Counted from the stretch's first letter, positions 26,611 to 35,491 are shown. The stretch is 64,000 bases of DNA from Flavobacterium sp. Leaf82 (GCF_001422725.1 NZ_LMMA01000032.1:779186-843185), one strand, 5' to 3'. Program-made: numbers and translations. The notes: generated by a model from the sequence alone, not told the origin.

Positions 26611-26853
26611 TTATAAGTCGCATGTGTCTTTACGATCAAAATTATCGTCATTTTTAGGTTTAAATAAATCTTCATCATCCCATTTAATAGTATTACATTT
26701 ATTTTTGAAATGTCTACAAATTTCATGTTCACCTCCAATAGTTATGGAATGATATAAGGAAGAAGAATTTAAATCATTAGTTCTTGTACTTTTTTTAATT
26801 TTTTGAAAATCCTTATCATGCCGATTGTGATTTTCTTTTTCTTCATAATTCAT
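26611..26853 (-). CDS. Hypothetical small hydrophilic protein
   Basis: This 80-residue protein starts MNYEEKENHNRHDKDFQK and is rich in charged residues, with HEICRHFKNKCNTIKWDDEDLF near the middle read in pieces. Three cysteines are present. There is no signal peptide or recognised domain. It could be real or a chance frame; the lack of any competing gene over 700 bp is the main support. Confidence 0.4.
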   Translation of the reverse strand: MNYEEKENHNRHDKDFQKIKKSTRTNDLNSSSLYHSITIGGEHEICRHFKNKCNTIKWDDEDLFKPKNDDNFDRKDTCDL

Positions 26854-27216
26854 GCTACATTTATTTTAAGTTACTTTTTGTATGAGAAACAACTGTTTTT
26901 ACTACAAGTTTTAGTCAGTCACAATATGATTTTGTCATAAATATAATTGGGTTGCATGAATTTATTTTACATTTAAACACTTAAAAAGTTATATAATTTA
27001 CAGGTTATTACAAAAAATCTGGTTAAGATTATTCAGGATATTAGCATTAAATCACAGATTGATTTTTAGTATATATCAACTTGACAATCTTATGATGTCT
27101 CTGAATCTTTCACTTATAATGAAGTTTTATTTTACGAAAACAATTTCTAATTTTTTTTACAATTCCTGAAATAATCCTAATGACAATTCAGGAACTTTTA
27201 TATAATTTTACGGTCT
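26854..27216. other. Intergenic region upstream of the second Crp/Fnr gene
   Basis: These 363 bp hold an inverted repeat TTCCTGAA (27163-27170) and TTCAGGAA (27187-27194) centred about 38 bp before the ATG at 27217, a candidate autoregulatory or other operator. A near -7 element TAATTTTA lies around 27203. Nothing else was recognised. Confidence 0.5.
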
Positions 27217-27795
27217 ATGTATGAAATATTTCAAAAATATATTGACGATAAAACAACGCTGACACCATCAGAGTCAGACTATATAAAGTCATTTGCTATT
27301 ATAAAAAAGCTTCGTAAAAAACAATATCTGCTGCAAGAAGGGGATATCTGGAAATATGATGCTTTTATTACACAAGGTTGTCTGCGCACTTATTCGGTAG
27401 ATGAAAAGGGGAGTGAACATATTAATAGTTTTAGCATAGAAAACTGGTGGACAGGCGATCGTGAAAGTTTAATGTTTCAGCAGCCATCACGTTTTAATAT
27501 AGATGCTATCGAAGATAGTGAACTTGTATTGTTTACACATGAAAATTTTGAATTGCTTTGTCGCGAAATACCAGCCTTTAATACTATGGTACAAACAATT
27601 TTGCAAAAAAGCTTTATAGCAGCACAAAATAGAATTCAGGCATCGTTAAGTTTTACTGCCGAAGAAAAATATTTGAACTTTATAAATAAATATCCGGGAT
27701 TTGCTTCGCGTATTCCGCAAACTATGATTGCCTCTTATCTGGGCATGACGCCGGAAACATTAAGCCGTATCCGGAAACAAACCGCAAAAAAATAG
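27217..27795 (+). CDS. Crp/Fnr family regulator, paralogue with FNR-type recognition helix
   Basis: This 192-residue protein is collinear with the regulator at 2228 (for example DEKGSEHINSFSIENWWTGD against DDKGNEHINQFSPEGWWTSD). The effector beta roll covers about 25-115 and the winged helix about 163-185 (IPQTMIASYLGMTPETLSRIRK). The recognition helix again reads P-E-T-L-S-R, the FNR ExxSR pattern. It lacks an iron-sulfur cysteine cluster. A perfect FNR box follows before the SDR gene at 27964, which with the VOC gene is the likely target. Confidence 0.93.
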   Translation: MYEIFQKYIDDKTTLTPSESDYIKSFAIIKKLRKKQYLLQEGDIWKYDAFITQGCLRTYSVDEKGSEHINSFSIENWWTGDRESLMFQQPSRFNIDAIEDSELVLFTHENFELLCREIPAFNTMVQTILQKSFIAAQNRIQASLSFTAEEKYLNFINKYPGFASRIPQTMIASYLGMTPETLSRIRKQTAKK

Positions 27796-27807
27796 TGATA
27801 ATGTATC

Positions 27808-27825
27808 AGGAGCTTCTAAGCTCCT
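27808..27825 (+). terminator. Terminator of the Crp/Fnr gene
   Basis: AGGAGCTT and AAGCTCCT form an 8-bp stem with a 2-nt nominal loop, followed by seven T residues. Confidence 0.8.
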
Positions 27826-27849
27826 TTTTTTATGCTGTATTTCGATGAC

Positions 27850-27863
27850 TTGATCTATATCAA
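27850..27863 (+). promoter_or_regulatory. FNR-type operator TTGAT-CTAT-ATCAA
   Basis: This is a perfect TTGAT-N4-ATCAA, extended to ACTTGAT/ATCAAGT (27848-27865). It lies 101 bp before the SDR start. A CAACTTTG -7-like element begins 51.5 bp after its centre (27908-27915), within 2 bp of the geometry seen in the other two modules. Confidence 0.8.
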
Positions 27864-27963
27864 GTTTTTACTTATTTCTAATCAATGTACAGGTTTTGCA
27901 ATCTGCGCAACTTTGTAATGTTCAAAAGAAACAAACTTTATAAACATTTAAAAATTAGAAATC

Positions 27964-28821
27964 ATGTCAAAAACAATTTTCATTACAGGTACAAGTACAG
28001 GCTTTGGTAAACTTACAGCTATAACATTAGCAAATGCAGGGCATTCAGTAATTGCAGGAATGCGCAACACAAAAGATAAAAATGCTGACGCAGCAAAAGA
28101 AATGGCTTCATTGCCAAATATTGAAGTAGTCGATATTGATATTACAGACGACGCCTCTGTAAACAATGCCTTTGAAAAAGTACTTAGTAAATACGGCAAA
28201 ATCGATGTCCTTATAAATAATGCTGCAGTAAGCGGTTTTGGTTTACTTGAAGGATATTCTATCGATCAGATGCGTAAAATGTTCGATGTAAATGTTTACA
28301 GCGTACTTCGCACGTATCAGGCAGTTCTTCCTTCTATGAGAAAAGCTAAAAACGGATTAATCATTAACATTACTACCGGCGCAAGTGGACATACGCTGCC
28401 ATTTATGATTCCTTATATCGCATCTAAACTTGTGGTAGAAAGTTTTACCGAAGGACTACAGGATGAACTTGCAGATTACGGAATTGAAAACGTAAGCATA
28501 CAACCCGGCGTATATCCTACAGAAATGAATAACGGCTCAAAAGCAGGTATTCATGCAGATAAACAAGAAATCTTAGATCAGTATGGAGACGCTGCAACAG
28601 ACAAATTCAACGCATTGGGAGCTGCATTATTTGGCAAAATGGCACAGTTTGATATGAACCCGCAAACCATAGCGGATGGAATTCTTGAGTTGGTTAACAT
28701 GAAAAAAGGAGAGCGACCATTACGTTTTCCATTAGATGCAATTGCTCAGGGAACAGACAAAGAATTTATTCAGGCGCGTGCAGAAATTAAAGCAAAATGG
28801 TTAGCAGCTTACAGTAATTAA
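27964..28821 (+). CDS. Short-chain dehydrogenase/reductase
   Basis: This 285-residue protein is a classical SDR. It has TGTSTGFGKLTA as the GxxxGxG nucleotide motif (residues 8-19), DINVY-type MFDVNVYSVLRTYQAVLPSM, the NNAAVSG motif near residue 87, and the catalytic YIASK near residue 157 preceded by Ser. It should use NAD(P)(H) on an alcohol or carbonyl substrate that cannot be named. It lies in front of the VOC/NTF2 protein gene by 40 bp and behind an FNR-type box. Confidence 0.93.
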   Translation: MSKTIFITGTSTGFGKLTAITLANAGHSVIAGMRNTKDKNADAAKEMASLPNIEVVDIDITDDASVNNAFEKVLSKYGKIDVLINNAAVSGFGLLEGYSIDQMRKMFDVNVYSVLRTYQAVLPSMRKAKNGLIINITTGASGHTLPFMIPYIASKLVVESFTEGLQDELADYGIENVSIQPGVYPTEMNNGSKAGIHADKQEILDQYGDAATDKFNALGAALFGKMAQFDMNPQTIADGILELVNMKKGERPLRFPLDAIAQGTDKEFIQARAEIKAKWLAAYSN

Positions 28822-28861
28822 TTTAAAAAAAATATCATTTTAATAACAAAATATATACATC

Positions 28862-29860
28862 ATGAAAACAAATAATAAATCAAATCAATTACAAACTTCA
28901 GCAATTGCTTTACTGAACCTCGTTTTATTTTTTTCAACTTCAGAAAAAGCAGCGGCACAAAACAACGCAGGAATTATAGGAATTGATCACGTGGGAATAA
29001 ATGTTCCGGATCTTAATAATGCGGTGGACTTTTTTAGCAATGTATTGGGTTTTACACCCGTAACACAACTTGGTCCCATTCCGCTTGATGCAGCCTGGAA
29101 AGACCTGAACCATATTAATCCCGGAACTGGCGCGGTAACCATAAAAATGATCAATGCCGGAACCGGAGCCAGTATCGAAGTATTTCAATATGATGATAAT
29201 AAAGGCAGTCACGTACATCCTAATGCAGATGATGCGGGAGCATCTCATATCGCTTTTTATACTGCAGATATTCAGGTTGCGGTAAAATACCTTAAAAGCA
29301 AAGGTGTCAAAATATTAGGCGAACCCTTTCTTACTCCTTCAGGAGATACAGCAGGAGAATCATGGGTTTATTTTGAAACTCCGTGGGGTTCTAAAATGGA
29401 ACTTGTTTCATATCCCAATGGAAAAGGTTATGAAAAATCAAATCCTAAAACAGTATTATGGTCACCAAAAAATGCAGCCGCATATAAACCAAATACAAAT
29501 GATTTTGATGCTGTTAAGAACAAAGCATTAATCGAAAAACATCTTGAAGTCTGGAATGAAAAAGATCAGGCAAAACGTACTTCATTACTAAACCAAATTT
29601 ATGCTGTTGATATAGAAATGGTTGATCGCAACTTTATTGCGGTAGGAAACGATGAAATAAATTCCTTTATTATTGGATTACAGCAAAAAAATCCGGATTT
29701 TAAATTTACAGTTAAATCCGTTGAGACAAATCATAATGTTGCACGTCTTTACTGGCAATTTGGCTCAAAAGCAAAACCTGCAACAGTAAGCGGTATGGAT
29801 TTATTTGTGATTGAAAATGGTAAAGTTCAAAAACTATATGTGTTCGTAGACGCGAAATAA
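28862..29860 (+). CDS. Exported VOC (glyoxalase-like) protein fused to an NTF2/SnoaL-like domain
   Basis: This 332-residue protein has a signal peptide (NLVLFFSTSEKAAAQ ending near residue 33). Residues about 40-190 form a VOC domain (IDHVGINVPDLNNAVDFFSNVLGF, then HIAFYTADIQVAVKYLKSKGVKI, and an E in KMELVSYPNGKG) with metal-ligand positions H, H and E visible. Residues about 215-332 (HLEVWNEKDQAKRTSLLNQIYA) resemble the SnoaL/NTF2-like fold. This two-domain exported form is unusual. It is co-transcribed with the SDR. Confidence 0.85.
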   Translation: MKTNNKSNQLQTSAIALLNLVLFFSTSEKAAAQNNAGIIGIDHVGINVPDLNNAVDFFSNVLGFTPVTQLGPIPLDAAWKDLNHINPGTGAVTIKMINAGTGASIEVFQYDDNKGSHVHPNADDAGASHIAFYTADIQVAVKYLKSKGVKILGEPFLTPSGDTAGESWVYFETPWGSKMELVSYPNGKGYEKSNPKTVLWSPKNAAAYKPNTNDFDAVKNKALIEKHLEVWNEKDQAKRTSLLNQIYAVDIEMVDRNFIAVGNDEINSFIIGLQQKNPDFKFTVKSVETNHNVARLYWQFGSKAKPATVSGMDLFVIENGKVQKLYVFVDAK

Positions 29861-29893
29861 TTGCTTAAGTTTTATCATACAGTAATAAAAAAC

Positions 29894-29935
29894 AAAACCA
29901 GAAAAGCCCTAAATATTTAGGGCTTTTCTGGTTTT
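29894..29935 (+). terminator. Perfect 42-bp palindromic terminator
   Basis: Two 21-nt arms (starting AAAACCAGAAAAGCCC) are exactly complementary and the right arm ends in a T run. It closes the SDR-VOC unit. Confidence 0.9.
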
Positions 29936-30259
29936 CTATTCTTCTGATTGCAGCTATCAGATACAATTTTATAAATCTGAGAAATCTTCATTCCTACAAT
30001 CAAAATAATCATGCTTTTTTATATCAGATTTATTTTTATTTGATTGCATATTCGCGGTAATTTTATTTATTTAGCTATTATTTTGGTTAAAAGGAAAGCC
30101 TCTGGTTTTGTTGAAGATCAATCGCCCATTGCTATAATTTCTGGTAAACAGAAAAGTGTTTAAAGCTAAAGCGTCAGCATAAAAAACAACTGCTCCATAA
30201 AGACAGTTAAGTTTGATAATAAAATATATTCACTTTTTTAAAGACCCAGAAAAGCAACG
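29936..30259 (+). other. Intergenic region before the PAS histidine kinase, nothing else recognised
   Basis: These 324 bp are AT-rich and contain no frame, repeat or hairpin I could support. They should hold the kinase promoter. Confidence 0.4.
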
Positions 30260-31789
30260 ATGGAGCTAACCGAAAATAAAGACCTTTTTAAAACCGTTTT
30301 TAGCTCGGCTTCGAGCGGAATCGCCGTGATGCAAGCTGTATACAACGACAAAAACAGGGTAGAAGATTTTTTAATGCTATTATTTAATCCGGCAGCACTT
30401 GTTACGATCGATAATAGAGATTATAAAAACAAACTCTACAGCGAAGTTTTTCCCTCAGTAAAACAGACAGACATACTTGAAAAATTTATTAGCGTAGCGG
30501 AAACCGGTGTTACCGCTAATTTTGAACGATGGTATGATGGCGACGGCATAAAAAGCTGGTTTCATTTTACTGTTGTAAGACAGGATAATTTATTGGTCGT
30601 AACCACAGAAGATATTACTGAAACCAAAGAGACAGAAATTAATCTTAATGAAGCGTTAGCAGCAGTTGAGAAACAAAAACGTCTCTACGATTCTATTACC
30701 AGTAATACGCCGGATCTTGTGTATGTATTTGACCTTGACTACAAATTTAGTTATGCTAACCAGGCTTTGTTAAGTATGTGGGGGAAATCTGCAGAAGATG
30801 CGATAGGTTTTGGTCTGCGTGATAATGGTTATGAAGAGTGGCATGCGCAAATGCATGAACGCGAAATAGATGATATAGTTGCTAATAAAAAAGCAATAAG
30901 AGGAACCGTTTCTTTTCCTCACGCTGAATTAGGAAGTCGGGTTTACGACTATATTCTCACTCCTGTTTTTAAAGACAATGGCGAAGTAGAGTCGATCGCC
31001 GGAATAACACGTGATATAACCGAGTCGAAACAGGCTGCAGAAATACTGGAAAAACTAGTAGCAGACCGCACCAAGGAATTACAGCGTTCTAATGGAGACC
31101 TGCAGCAATTTGCTCACGTAGCGTCTCACGATTTGAAAGAGCCAATTCGAAAAATAAAAACATTTACCAGTAGGCTTGAAGAACATCTTAAAGATAAATT
31201 AGATGCAACTGCAATACGTTTTATGGAAAGAATTCAGGTTGCAACAGATCGTATGTTTACAATGATAGACGGAGTTTTGGCTTATTCTACTATAAATGGA
31301 GATATCCAGAAACCAGAATTGGTAAACCTGAATGAAGTCATTAAAAATATTGAAACAGATTTAGAAGTTTCCCTACAGAAGACAGAAGGAAAAATTCATT
31401 ATCAGGATCTTCCAACACTTGAAGGCGCTCCGGTTTTACTGTATCAGCTATTTTATAATCTTATCAATAATTCTATAAAATTTGCGAATACAGATTTACC
31501 GCCAAGCATTACTATATCCGCACAAAAAGAGCAACAAGAAACGAATTTCGCCCAAATTACACTCGTCGATAACGGAATAGGATTTGAGCCCGATCATGCA
31601 GAACGAATATTCGAAACATTCACCAGACTTAATCCCAAAGACAGATACGAAGGAACCGGATTAGGACTTTCTCTTTGTAAAAAAATAGTAGAGCGCCACG
31701 GAGGCAGCATTCAGGCAAAAGGTACTCCGGGCGAAGGCGCCAAATTTATTATAACACTTCCTTTAAAACAAAAAGACGCAGATATTTAA
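30260..31789 (+). CDS. PAS-domain sensor histidine kinase
   Basis: This 509-residue protein has two PAS domains (about 8-125 and 135-255, the second starting LYDSITSNTPDLVYVFDLDY) and a DHp helix pair with FAHVASHDLKEPIRKIKTF (His near 285). The ATPase has LFYNLINNSIKFAN (N box), LVDNGIGFEPDHAERIFETF (G1) and GTGLGLSLCKKIV (G2). No membrane span is present, so it senses a cytoplasmic signal. The receiver gene begins 1 bp after its stop, giving a two-gene signalling unit. Confidence 0.94.
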   Translation: MELTENKDLFKTVFSSASSGIAVMQAVYNDKNRVEDFLMLLFNPAALVTIDNRDYKNKLYSEVFPSVKQTDILEKFISVAETGVTANFERWYDGDGIKSWFHFTVVRQDNLLVVTTEDITETKETEINLNEALAAVEKQKRLYDSITSNTPDLVYVFDLDYKFSYANQALLSMWGKSAEDAIGFGLRDNGYEEWHAQMHEREIDDIVANKKAIRGTVSFPHAELGSRVYDYILTPVFKDNGEVESIAGITRDITESKQAAEILEKLVADRTKELQRSNGDLQQFAHVASHDLKEPIRKIKTFTSRLEEHLKDKLDATAIRFMERIQVATDRMFTMIDGVLAYSTINGDIQKPELVNLNEVIKNIETDLEVSLQKTEGKIHYQDLPTLEGAPVLLYQLFYNLINNSIKFANTDLPPSITISAQKEQQETNFAQITLVDNGIGFEPDHAERIFETFTRLNPKDRYEGTGLGLSLCKKIVERHGGSIQAKGTPGEGAKFIITLPLKQKDADI

Positions 31790-31790
31790 A

Positions 31791-32246
31791 ATGGATAAAA
31801 AAATAATTTTACTGGCTGATGATGACATGGATGATACAGAAATGTTTTGTGAGGCACTAGAAGAAATAAATAAAAACATTGTATGCCATTGCGCAGATAA
31901 TGGCAGTGAAGCGCTTCGCATACTCGATGAGCTACAAGAAAAACCGGAACTTATTTTTCTGGATCTTAATATGCCCGTTATGAATGGCTGGGATTGTCTT
32001 AAGTTCTTAAAAAAAGACAAGCGTTATGAGGATATACCTGTAATCATGATTTCTACTTCGTCGCATAGAAAAGACATGGATATCGCTTCAGATCTTGGTG
32101 CCGTTTGTTATTTTGTAAAACCTAATAATTTCAATGATTTAAAACACGTATTGCATACGATTACATCAAATTTGGGAGCTGGTTTAAGAGAAGCCGTTTT
32201 TAATTTGCAAGCCACCAATTCTGATCATATTTTTGCTTGTAGCTAA
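31791..32246 (+). CDS. Single-domain response regulator (Rcp1-like)
   Basis: This 151-residue protein is a receiver domain with ADDDMDD (acidic pocket), LIFLDLNMPVMNG (phosphoacceptor Asp), VIMISTSS (switch) and YFVKPNN (Lys). A short extension of about 25 residues follows the last helix. There is no DNA-binding output. Its start is 1 bp after the kinase stop, so the two form a translationally coupled pair. Confidence 0.94.
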   Translation: MDKKIILLADDDMDDTEMFCEALEEINKNIVCHCADNGSEALRILDELQEKPELIFLDLNMPVMNGWDCLKFLKKDKRYEDIPVIMISTSSHRKDMDIASDLGAVCYFVKPNNFNDLKHVLHTITSNLGAGLREAVFNLQATNSDHIFACS

Positions 32247-32350
32247 TCATTCAAAGAAAAGTTTACAATAAAAATCGAAACGATTAATACAGTAAACTTT
32301 AAGAATTTTATTTGTGTTATATCCTATTAAATATAGTTTTTAAAACTTTT

Positions 32351-32875
32351 TTAAGGTTCAATTGTCAATTTTTCTTTAGCAGCTTTAACCAAATCGTCCA
32401 GCCAGTCCTGATGTCCATTGATCATTGGGTTTGGTTTGGCAACAGCCAACTCTTGTGCCGGTTTGCCAATTTGAGATTCCTGCGTTAAGATTCTGACTCT
32501 TCCGCCTGGTAAATCCTCGATTAGCCATGCATGAATAACATCTAATCTTGTTTCAGAATCTCCTTCAGCCCAGCCATGCCAAGCTATTCGGGCAGGTTCA
32601 CCCGGTTTAGGTTCGATGAATTCTGTTATTTGTGCTTCTATAGGAAAACCAAAAGTTTTGAATCTGAATCGCGCCGTATCATAAAATAATAGATCTTCTT
32701 TATTTATAAATGCGATGTCAGACGAATTACTGTAATATTTTGGCCAGGCAAAAGGATTACTAAGATAAGGCCAGATATCATTTGTCGTTAAACCTGCAAC
32801 GATAACTTCATTCGAGCAATAATTATCAGTTGTTCCCGGAAGATATTTTTCAGGCCATATTATTGAATTTTGCAT
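32351..32875 (-). CDS. SRPBCC-family protein (START/Bet v1-like)
   Basis: This 174-residue protein has the SRPBCC pattern: an early EVIVAGLTTNDIWPYLSNPFAWPKYY, a beta-sheet middle (FRFKTFGFPIEAQITEFIEP, RIAWHGWAEGDSETRLDVIHAWLIED), and a long C-terminal helix (GHQDWLDDLVKAAKEKL). Members bind hydrophobic ligands or act on polyketide-like rings; the ligand is not known here. It is divergent from an HxlR regulator gene with dyad sites between them, so it is a likely target of that regulator. Confidence 0.82.
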   Translation of the reverse strand: MQNSIIWPEKYLPGTTDNYCSNEVIVAGLTTNDIWPYLSNPFAWPKYYSNSSDIAFINKEDLLFYDTARFRFKTFGFPIEAQITEFIEPKPGEPARIAWHGWAEGDSETRLDVIHAWLIEDLPGGRVRILTQESQIGKPAQELAVAKPNPMINGHQDWLDDLVKAAKEKLTIEP

Positions 32876-32900
32876 AACTATTTTTTTATTTTAAATTTGT

Positions 32901-32957
32901 ACTATAAAAATTATAGTTGCAAAATTATTTATAGTTATCTGATTGTGCAATAACTAT
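32901..32957. promoter_or_regulatory. Dyad operator candidates between SRPBCC and HxlR genes
   Basis: ACTATAA-N3-TTATAGT spans 32901-32917 and ATAGTTA-N13-TAACTAT spans 32931-32957. Both are built from the same AACTAT half-site. HxlR regulators are dimers that bind such dyads in divergent intergenic regions, so the neighbour at 32989 is the likely binder. Confidence 0.6.
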
Positions 32958-32988
32958 CAAAATAGATAGGGCTAATAAAAAGAAAGTG

Positions 32989-33369
32989 ATGGCAAAAAAA
33001 GGCGAAGAATGTGTAGGGAATCATGTAAAAGTAGAAGGCAAAATTTATCCTTGTACCGTAAGCCTTGCAATGGATTTAATTGGCGGAAAATGGAAAGCTG
33101 TAATTCTTTACCATTTAAAAGACACTGAAAAAAGATTCAGTGAATTACGAAAAGAGATTCCATTAGTAACCGAAATGACTTTGAGTTTACAGCTAAAACA
33201 GCTTGAAAAAGACGGATTAGTAACCCGAAATGTATATGGAGAAAAACCTCCGATCAAAGTTATTTATGAAATGACCGATTTTGGCAAGACTTTTATTCCT
33301 GCCCTGGAAGCGATCACAAATTGGGGAAATCAGATTGTAACCCAAAAAGGAGAATTTGTATCAGAATAA
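32989..33369 (+). CDS. HxlR-family transcriptional regulator
   Basis: I chose ATG 32989 (126 residues) over a GTG three bases upstream. The winged helix includes LIGGKWKAVILYHLKDTEKRFSELRKEI and MTLSLQLKQLEKDGLVTRNVYGEKPPIKVIYEMTDFG in pieces. A Cys (YPCTVSLAMD) sits in the N-terminal helix where redox-sensing HxlR proteins such as YodB and HypR carry their sensor. It is divergent from the SRPBCC gene and convergent with a second HxlR gene. Confidence 0.9.
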   Translation: MAKKGEECVGNHVKVEGKIYPCTVSLAMDLIGGKWKAVILYHLKDTEKRFSELRKEIPLVTEMTLSLQLKQLEKDGLVTRNVYGEKPPIKVIYEMTDFGKTFIPALEAITNWGNQIVTQKGEFVSE

Positions 33370-33381
33370 ACGAAGGATTTT

Positions 33382-33750
33382 TTAAGATCGATGTTTTAAA
33401 AAACAGCCAAAATTTCTCAAAGCTATAATAACCGGAATAATACCTTTTCCGCTTTCTGTAAGGCTATATTCAACTTTAGGCGGAACTACAGGATAAACGG
33501 TTCTTTGAACCAGACCATCATTTTCAAGATCCCTAAGCTGACTTGCAAGCATTTTTTCAGAAATTGTTCCTACTTCTTTTCTTAGTTCAGTATATCGTAT
33601 TACGGGACTCAGGGACAATCTGTATAAAATAAGTATTTTCCATTTTCCGCTGATACTTTTGTTGGCAAGTTCAACATGACAGGAAAAATAAGCATCACCA
33701 TCTGTATAGTTTTCCCCGATTGTATTTTTTTCTAATTTTTTTTCGTTCAT
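33382..33750 (-). CDS. HxlR-family transcriptional regulator
   Basis: This 122-residue protein contains SISGKWKILILYRLSLSPVIRYTELRKEV, read in pieces, then MLASQLRDLENDGLVQRTVYPVVPPKVEYSLTESG. A Cys in AYFSCHVELA precedes the first helix and is the candidate redox sensor. It is convergent with the HxlR gene at 32989 (12 bp apart) and divergent from the Gfo/Idh/MocA gene, its likely target. Confidence 0.92.
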   Translation of the reverse strand: MNEKKLEKNTIGENYTDGDAYFSCHVELANKSISGKWKILILYRLSLSPVIRYTELRKEVGTISEKMLASQLRDLENDGLVQRTVYPVVPPKVEYSLTESGKGIIPVIIALRNFGCFLKHRS

Positions 33751-33788
33751 AACGATCTAATTTTCTGCAAATCTAACTAATATGTGAA

Positions 33789-33809
33789 TACCTAACCAAA
33801 TGGTAAGTA
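33789..33809. promoter_or_regulatory. Imperfect dyad between HxlR and Gfo/Idh/MocA genes
   Basis: TACCTAACC-N3-TGGTAAGTA is a partial palindrome that includes TACY...AGTA outer bases, similar to the YodB-type HxlR operator TACT-N7-AGTA. It lies 39 bp from the HxlR start and 81 bp from the oxidoreductase start. Confidence 0.5.
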
Positions 33810-33890
33810 CTTTTCAGGACGAAATCATACTGCTACTTTTGCTTCCTTAACACGGTTAAATGTAACAAAAACCGACAAATTTTAGAAGAT

Positions 33891-34868
33891 ATGCTAAAAA
33901 TAGGAATCATGGGCACAGCGAATGTTTCGCGCTCATTTACAGAAGTTTTAAAAGATTCAGCGACAATTAAAATCACAGCAATTGCAAGTCGCAGCTTAGA
34001 AAAAGCCACAACTTTTGCAGCTGAATTTGGTATTCAAAAAGCGTATGCTTCGTATGAGGAACTTCTTGAAGATCCTGAAATAGAAGCGGTTTATATACCA
34101 TTGCCTAATACATTGCATGCAGAATGGGTAATAAAAGCGGCTCAGGCAAAAAAACACATTTTATGCGAAAAACCAATAGCCTTAACTGTCGAAGATGTAA
34201 AGGCAATGTATGAAGAAGCCATACGCAACAATGTATTTTTAATGGAAGGTTTTCCGTATAAGTTTCAACCCCAGACTATTTTGATGCTGCAAATGATAAA
34301 AGAGGGCGCTATTGGCGAAGTAGCACAAATCTATGCCGACTTTGGTTTTACTGTTGATAATGCCGAAAGTAATATACGACTGAATCCGGAACTTGGCGGT
34401 GGCGTAATGTGGGACGCAGGAGCTTATCCGGTTAGTATTATTCGTGAAATTACAGGCGAAAACCCGAAAGAAATAGTAGCATTTGGCAGTTTTAACGATC
34501 AGGGATTAGATACTTCTGTTTCTGCAATGCTACGATTTGAAAACGGAATAACGGCGCAGTTAAATTGTAATTTTAATGCTGCTCCGCATCGCCATGTTCG
34601 TGTAATAGGATCCAATGGTATTATTATGGCAGGTTACAATAATATTACAAAACCCAATACGGCGTATATTGAGGTAAAAAAAGGTTTAGACTGGAATTAT
34701 GAATTAGAGAAAATCGAAGTTCCATCTGGCAGTGGTTTATTTTTTGAAGCTGAATCTTTTGCTAATTATTGTACCAATTATGATAGCGAAAAACAGATCA
34801 TGTTGATGCAGCAATCTGTGGATAACACAGCAACTATTTTAAATATTCTGGATGTTATTAAAAGATAA
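33891..34868 (+). CDS. Gfo/Idh/MocA family oxidoreductase
   Basis: This 325-residue protein has the Rossmann opening KIGIMGTANVSRSFTEVLKD, the EKP motif of the family (HILCEKPIALTVEDV, about 92-106), and a C-terminal alpha/beta domain (GGGVMWDAGAYPVSIIREITG, with D and Y-like positions used for substrate). It should oxidise or reduce a sugar-like or similar substrate with NAD(P). It is divergent from an HxlR repressor-type gene. Confidence 0.92.
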   Translation: MLKIGIMGTANVSRSFTEVLKDSATIKITAIASRSLEKATTFAAEFGIQKAYASYEELLEDPEIEAVYIPLPNTLHAEWVIKAAQAKKHILCEKPIALTVEDVKAMYEEAIRNNVFLMEGFPYKFQPQTILMLQMIKEGAIGEVAQIYADFGFTVDNAESNIRLNPELGGGVMWDAGAYPVSIIREITGENPKEIVAFGSFNDQGLDTSVSAMLRFENGITAQLNCNFNAAPHRHVRVIGSNGIIMAGYNNITKPNTAYIEVKKGLDWNYELEKIEVPSGSGLFFEAESFANYCTNYDSEKQIMLMQQSVDNTATILNILDVIKR

Positions 34869-34877
34869 TAAATCTTT

Positions 34878-34885
34878 TATCTTTG
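34878..34885 (+). promoter_or_regulatory. -7 element (TATCTTTG) of the third Crp/Fnr gene
   Basis: TATCTTTG matches TAnnTTTG and lies 18 bp before the ATG at 34904, predicting a leader of about 13 nt. Confidence 0.5.
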
Positions 34886-34903
34886 AAAATGTAAAAATAA
34901 TCT

Positions 34904-35473
34904 ATGGAGAAGCTTAGAAAACATATTGAAGAAATTATACCCGTAAGTGATGAAGAGTTTGAGTCGATCAAACCATTTTTTACCATAAGAAAGGTATTAA
35001 AAAATCAATATCTTATTCAGCAAGGAGATGATGCTAAATATGAGTACATCATTATGAGCGGTATTTTCAGGGTTTTTTATCTGGACGAAGATGGTAAAGA
35101 ACACATTGTGCAATTTGCCACAGAAAATTGGTGGATGTCTGATTACATTTCTTATTTCAATCAAAAACCTGCAAATATGTATGTGGTTTGTATGGAGGCA
35201 GGAGAGGTTTTATGCCTTACACTTGACGGAAGGGAAAAACTCTCAGTCACACTTCATAAAATGGAACACTTTTTCAGAGTAAAATTAACCAAAGGATATA
35301 TTGCCCTTCAGCAACGAGTGATCTCGTTACTTTCTAATAATCCGCAGCAGCGTTATAAAGAATTTGCAGATCTTTATCCCAATCTCATGCAAAAAATCCC
35401 TAAAAAATATATCGCTGAATATCTCGGTGTAAGCCGTGAAACCCTTAGCAGGCTTTACTCCAACAATAAATAA
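34904..35473 (+). CDS. Crp/Fnr family regulator (CRP-type recognition helix)
   Basis: This 189-residue protein has the effector beta roll (IQQGDDAKYEYIIMSGIFRVFYLDED, about 38-65) and a winged helix (IPKKYIAEYLGVSRETLSRLYS, about 163-186). Unlike its two paralogues, the recognition helix reads R-E-T-L-S-R, matching the R180, E181, R185 contacts of E. coli CRP. A perfect TGTGA-N6-TCACA site follows its stop codon. There is no recognisable arginine/serine phosphate-binding cassette for cAMP, so the effector is unknown. Its likely targets are the DJ-1-like gene and those behind it. Confidence 0.93.
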   Translation: MEKLRKHIEEIIPVSDEEFESIKPFFTIRKVLKNQYLIQQGDDAKYEYIIMSGIFRVFYLDEDGKEHIVQFATENWWMSDYISYFNQKPANMYVVCMEAGEVLCLTLDGREKLSVTLHKMEHFFRVKLTKGYIALQQRVISLLSNNPQQRYKEFADLYPNLMQKIPKKYIAEYLGVSRETLSRLYSNNK

Positions 35474-35491
35474 GATACCTGTTTAATTCTC

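Noticed and set aside
27059..27079. TTGAT and ATCAA half-sites upstream of the second Crp/Fnr gene
   Set aside because: They are 11 bp apart instead of 4, so they do not form an FNR box.
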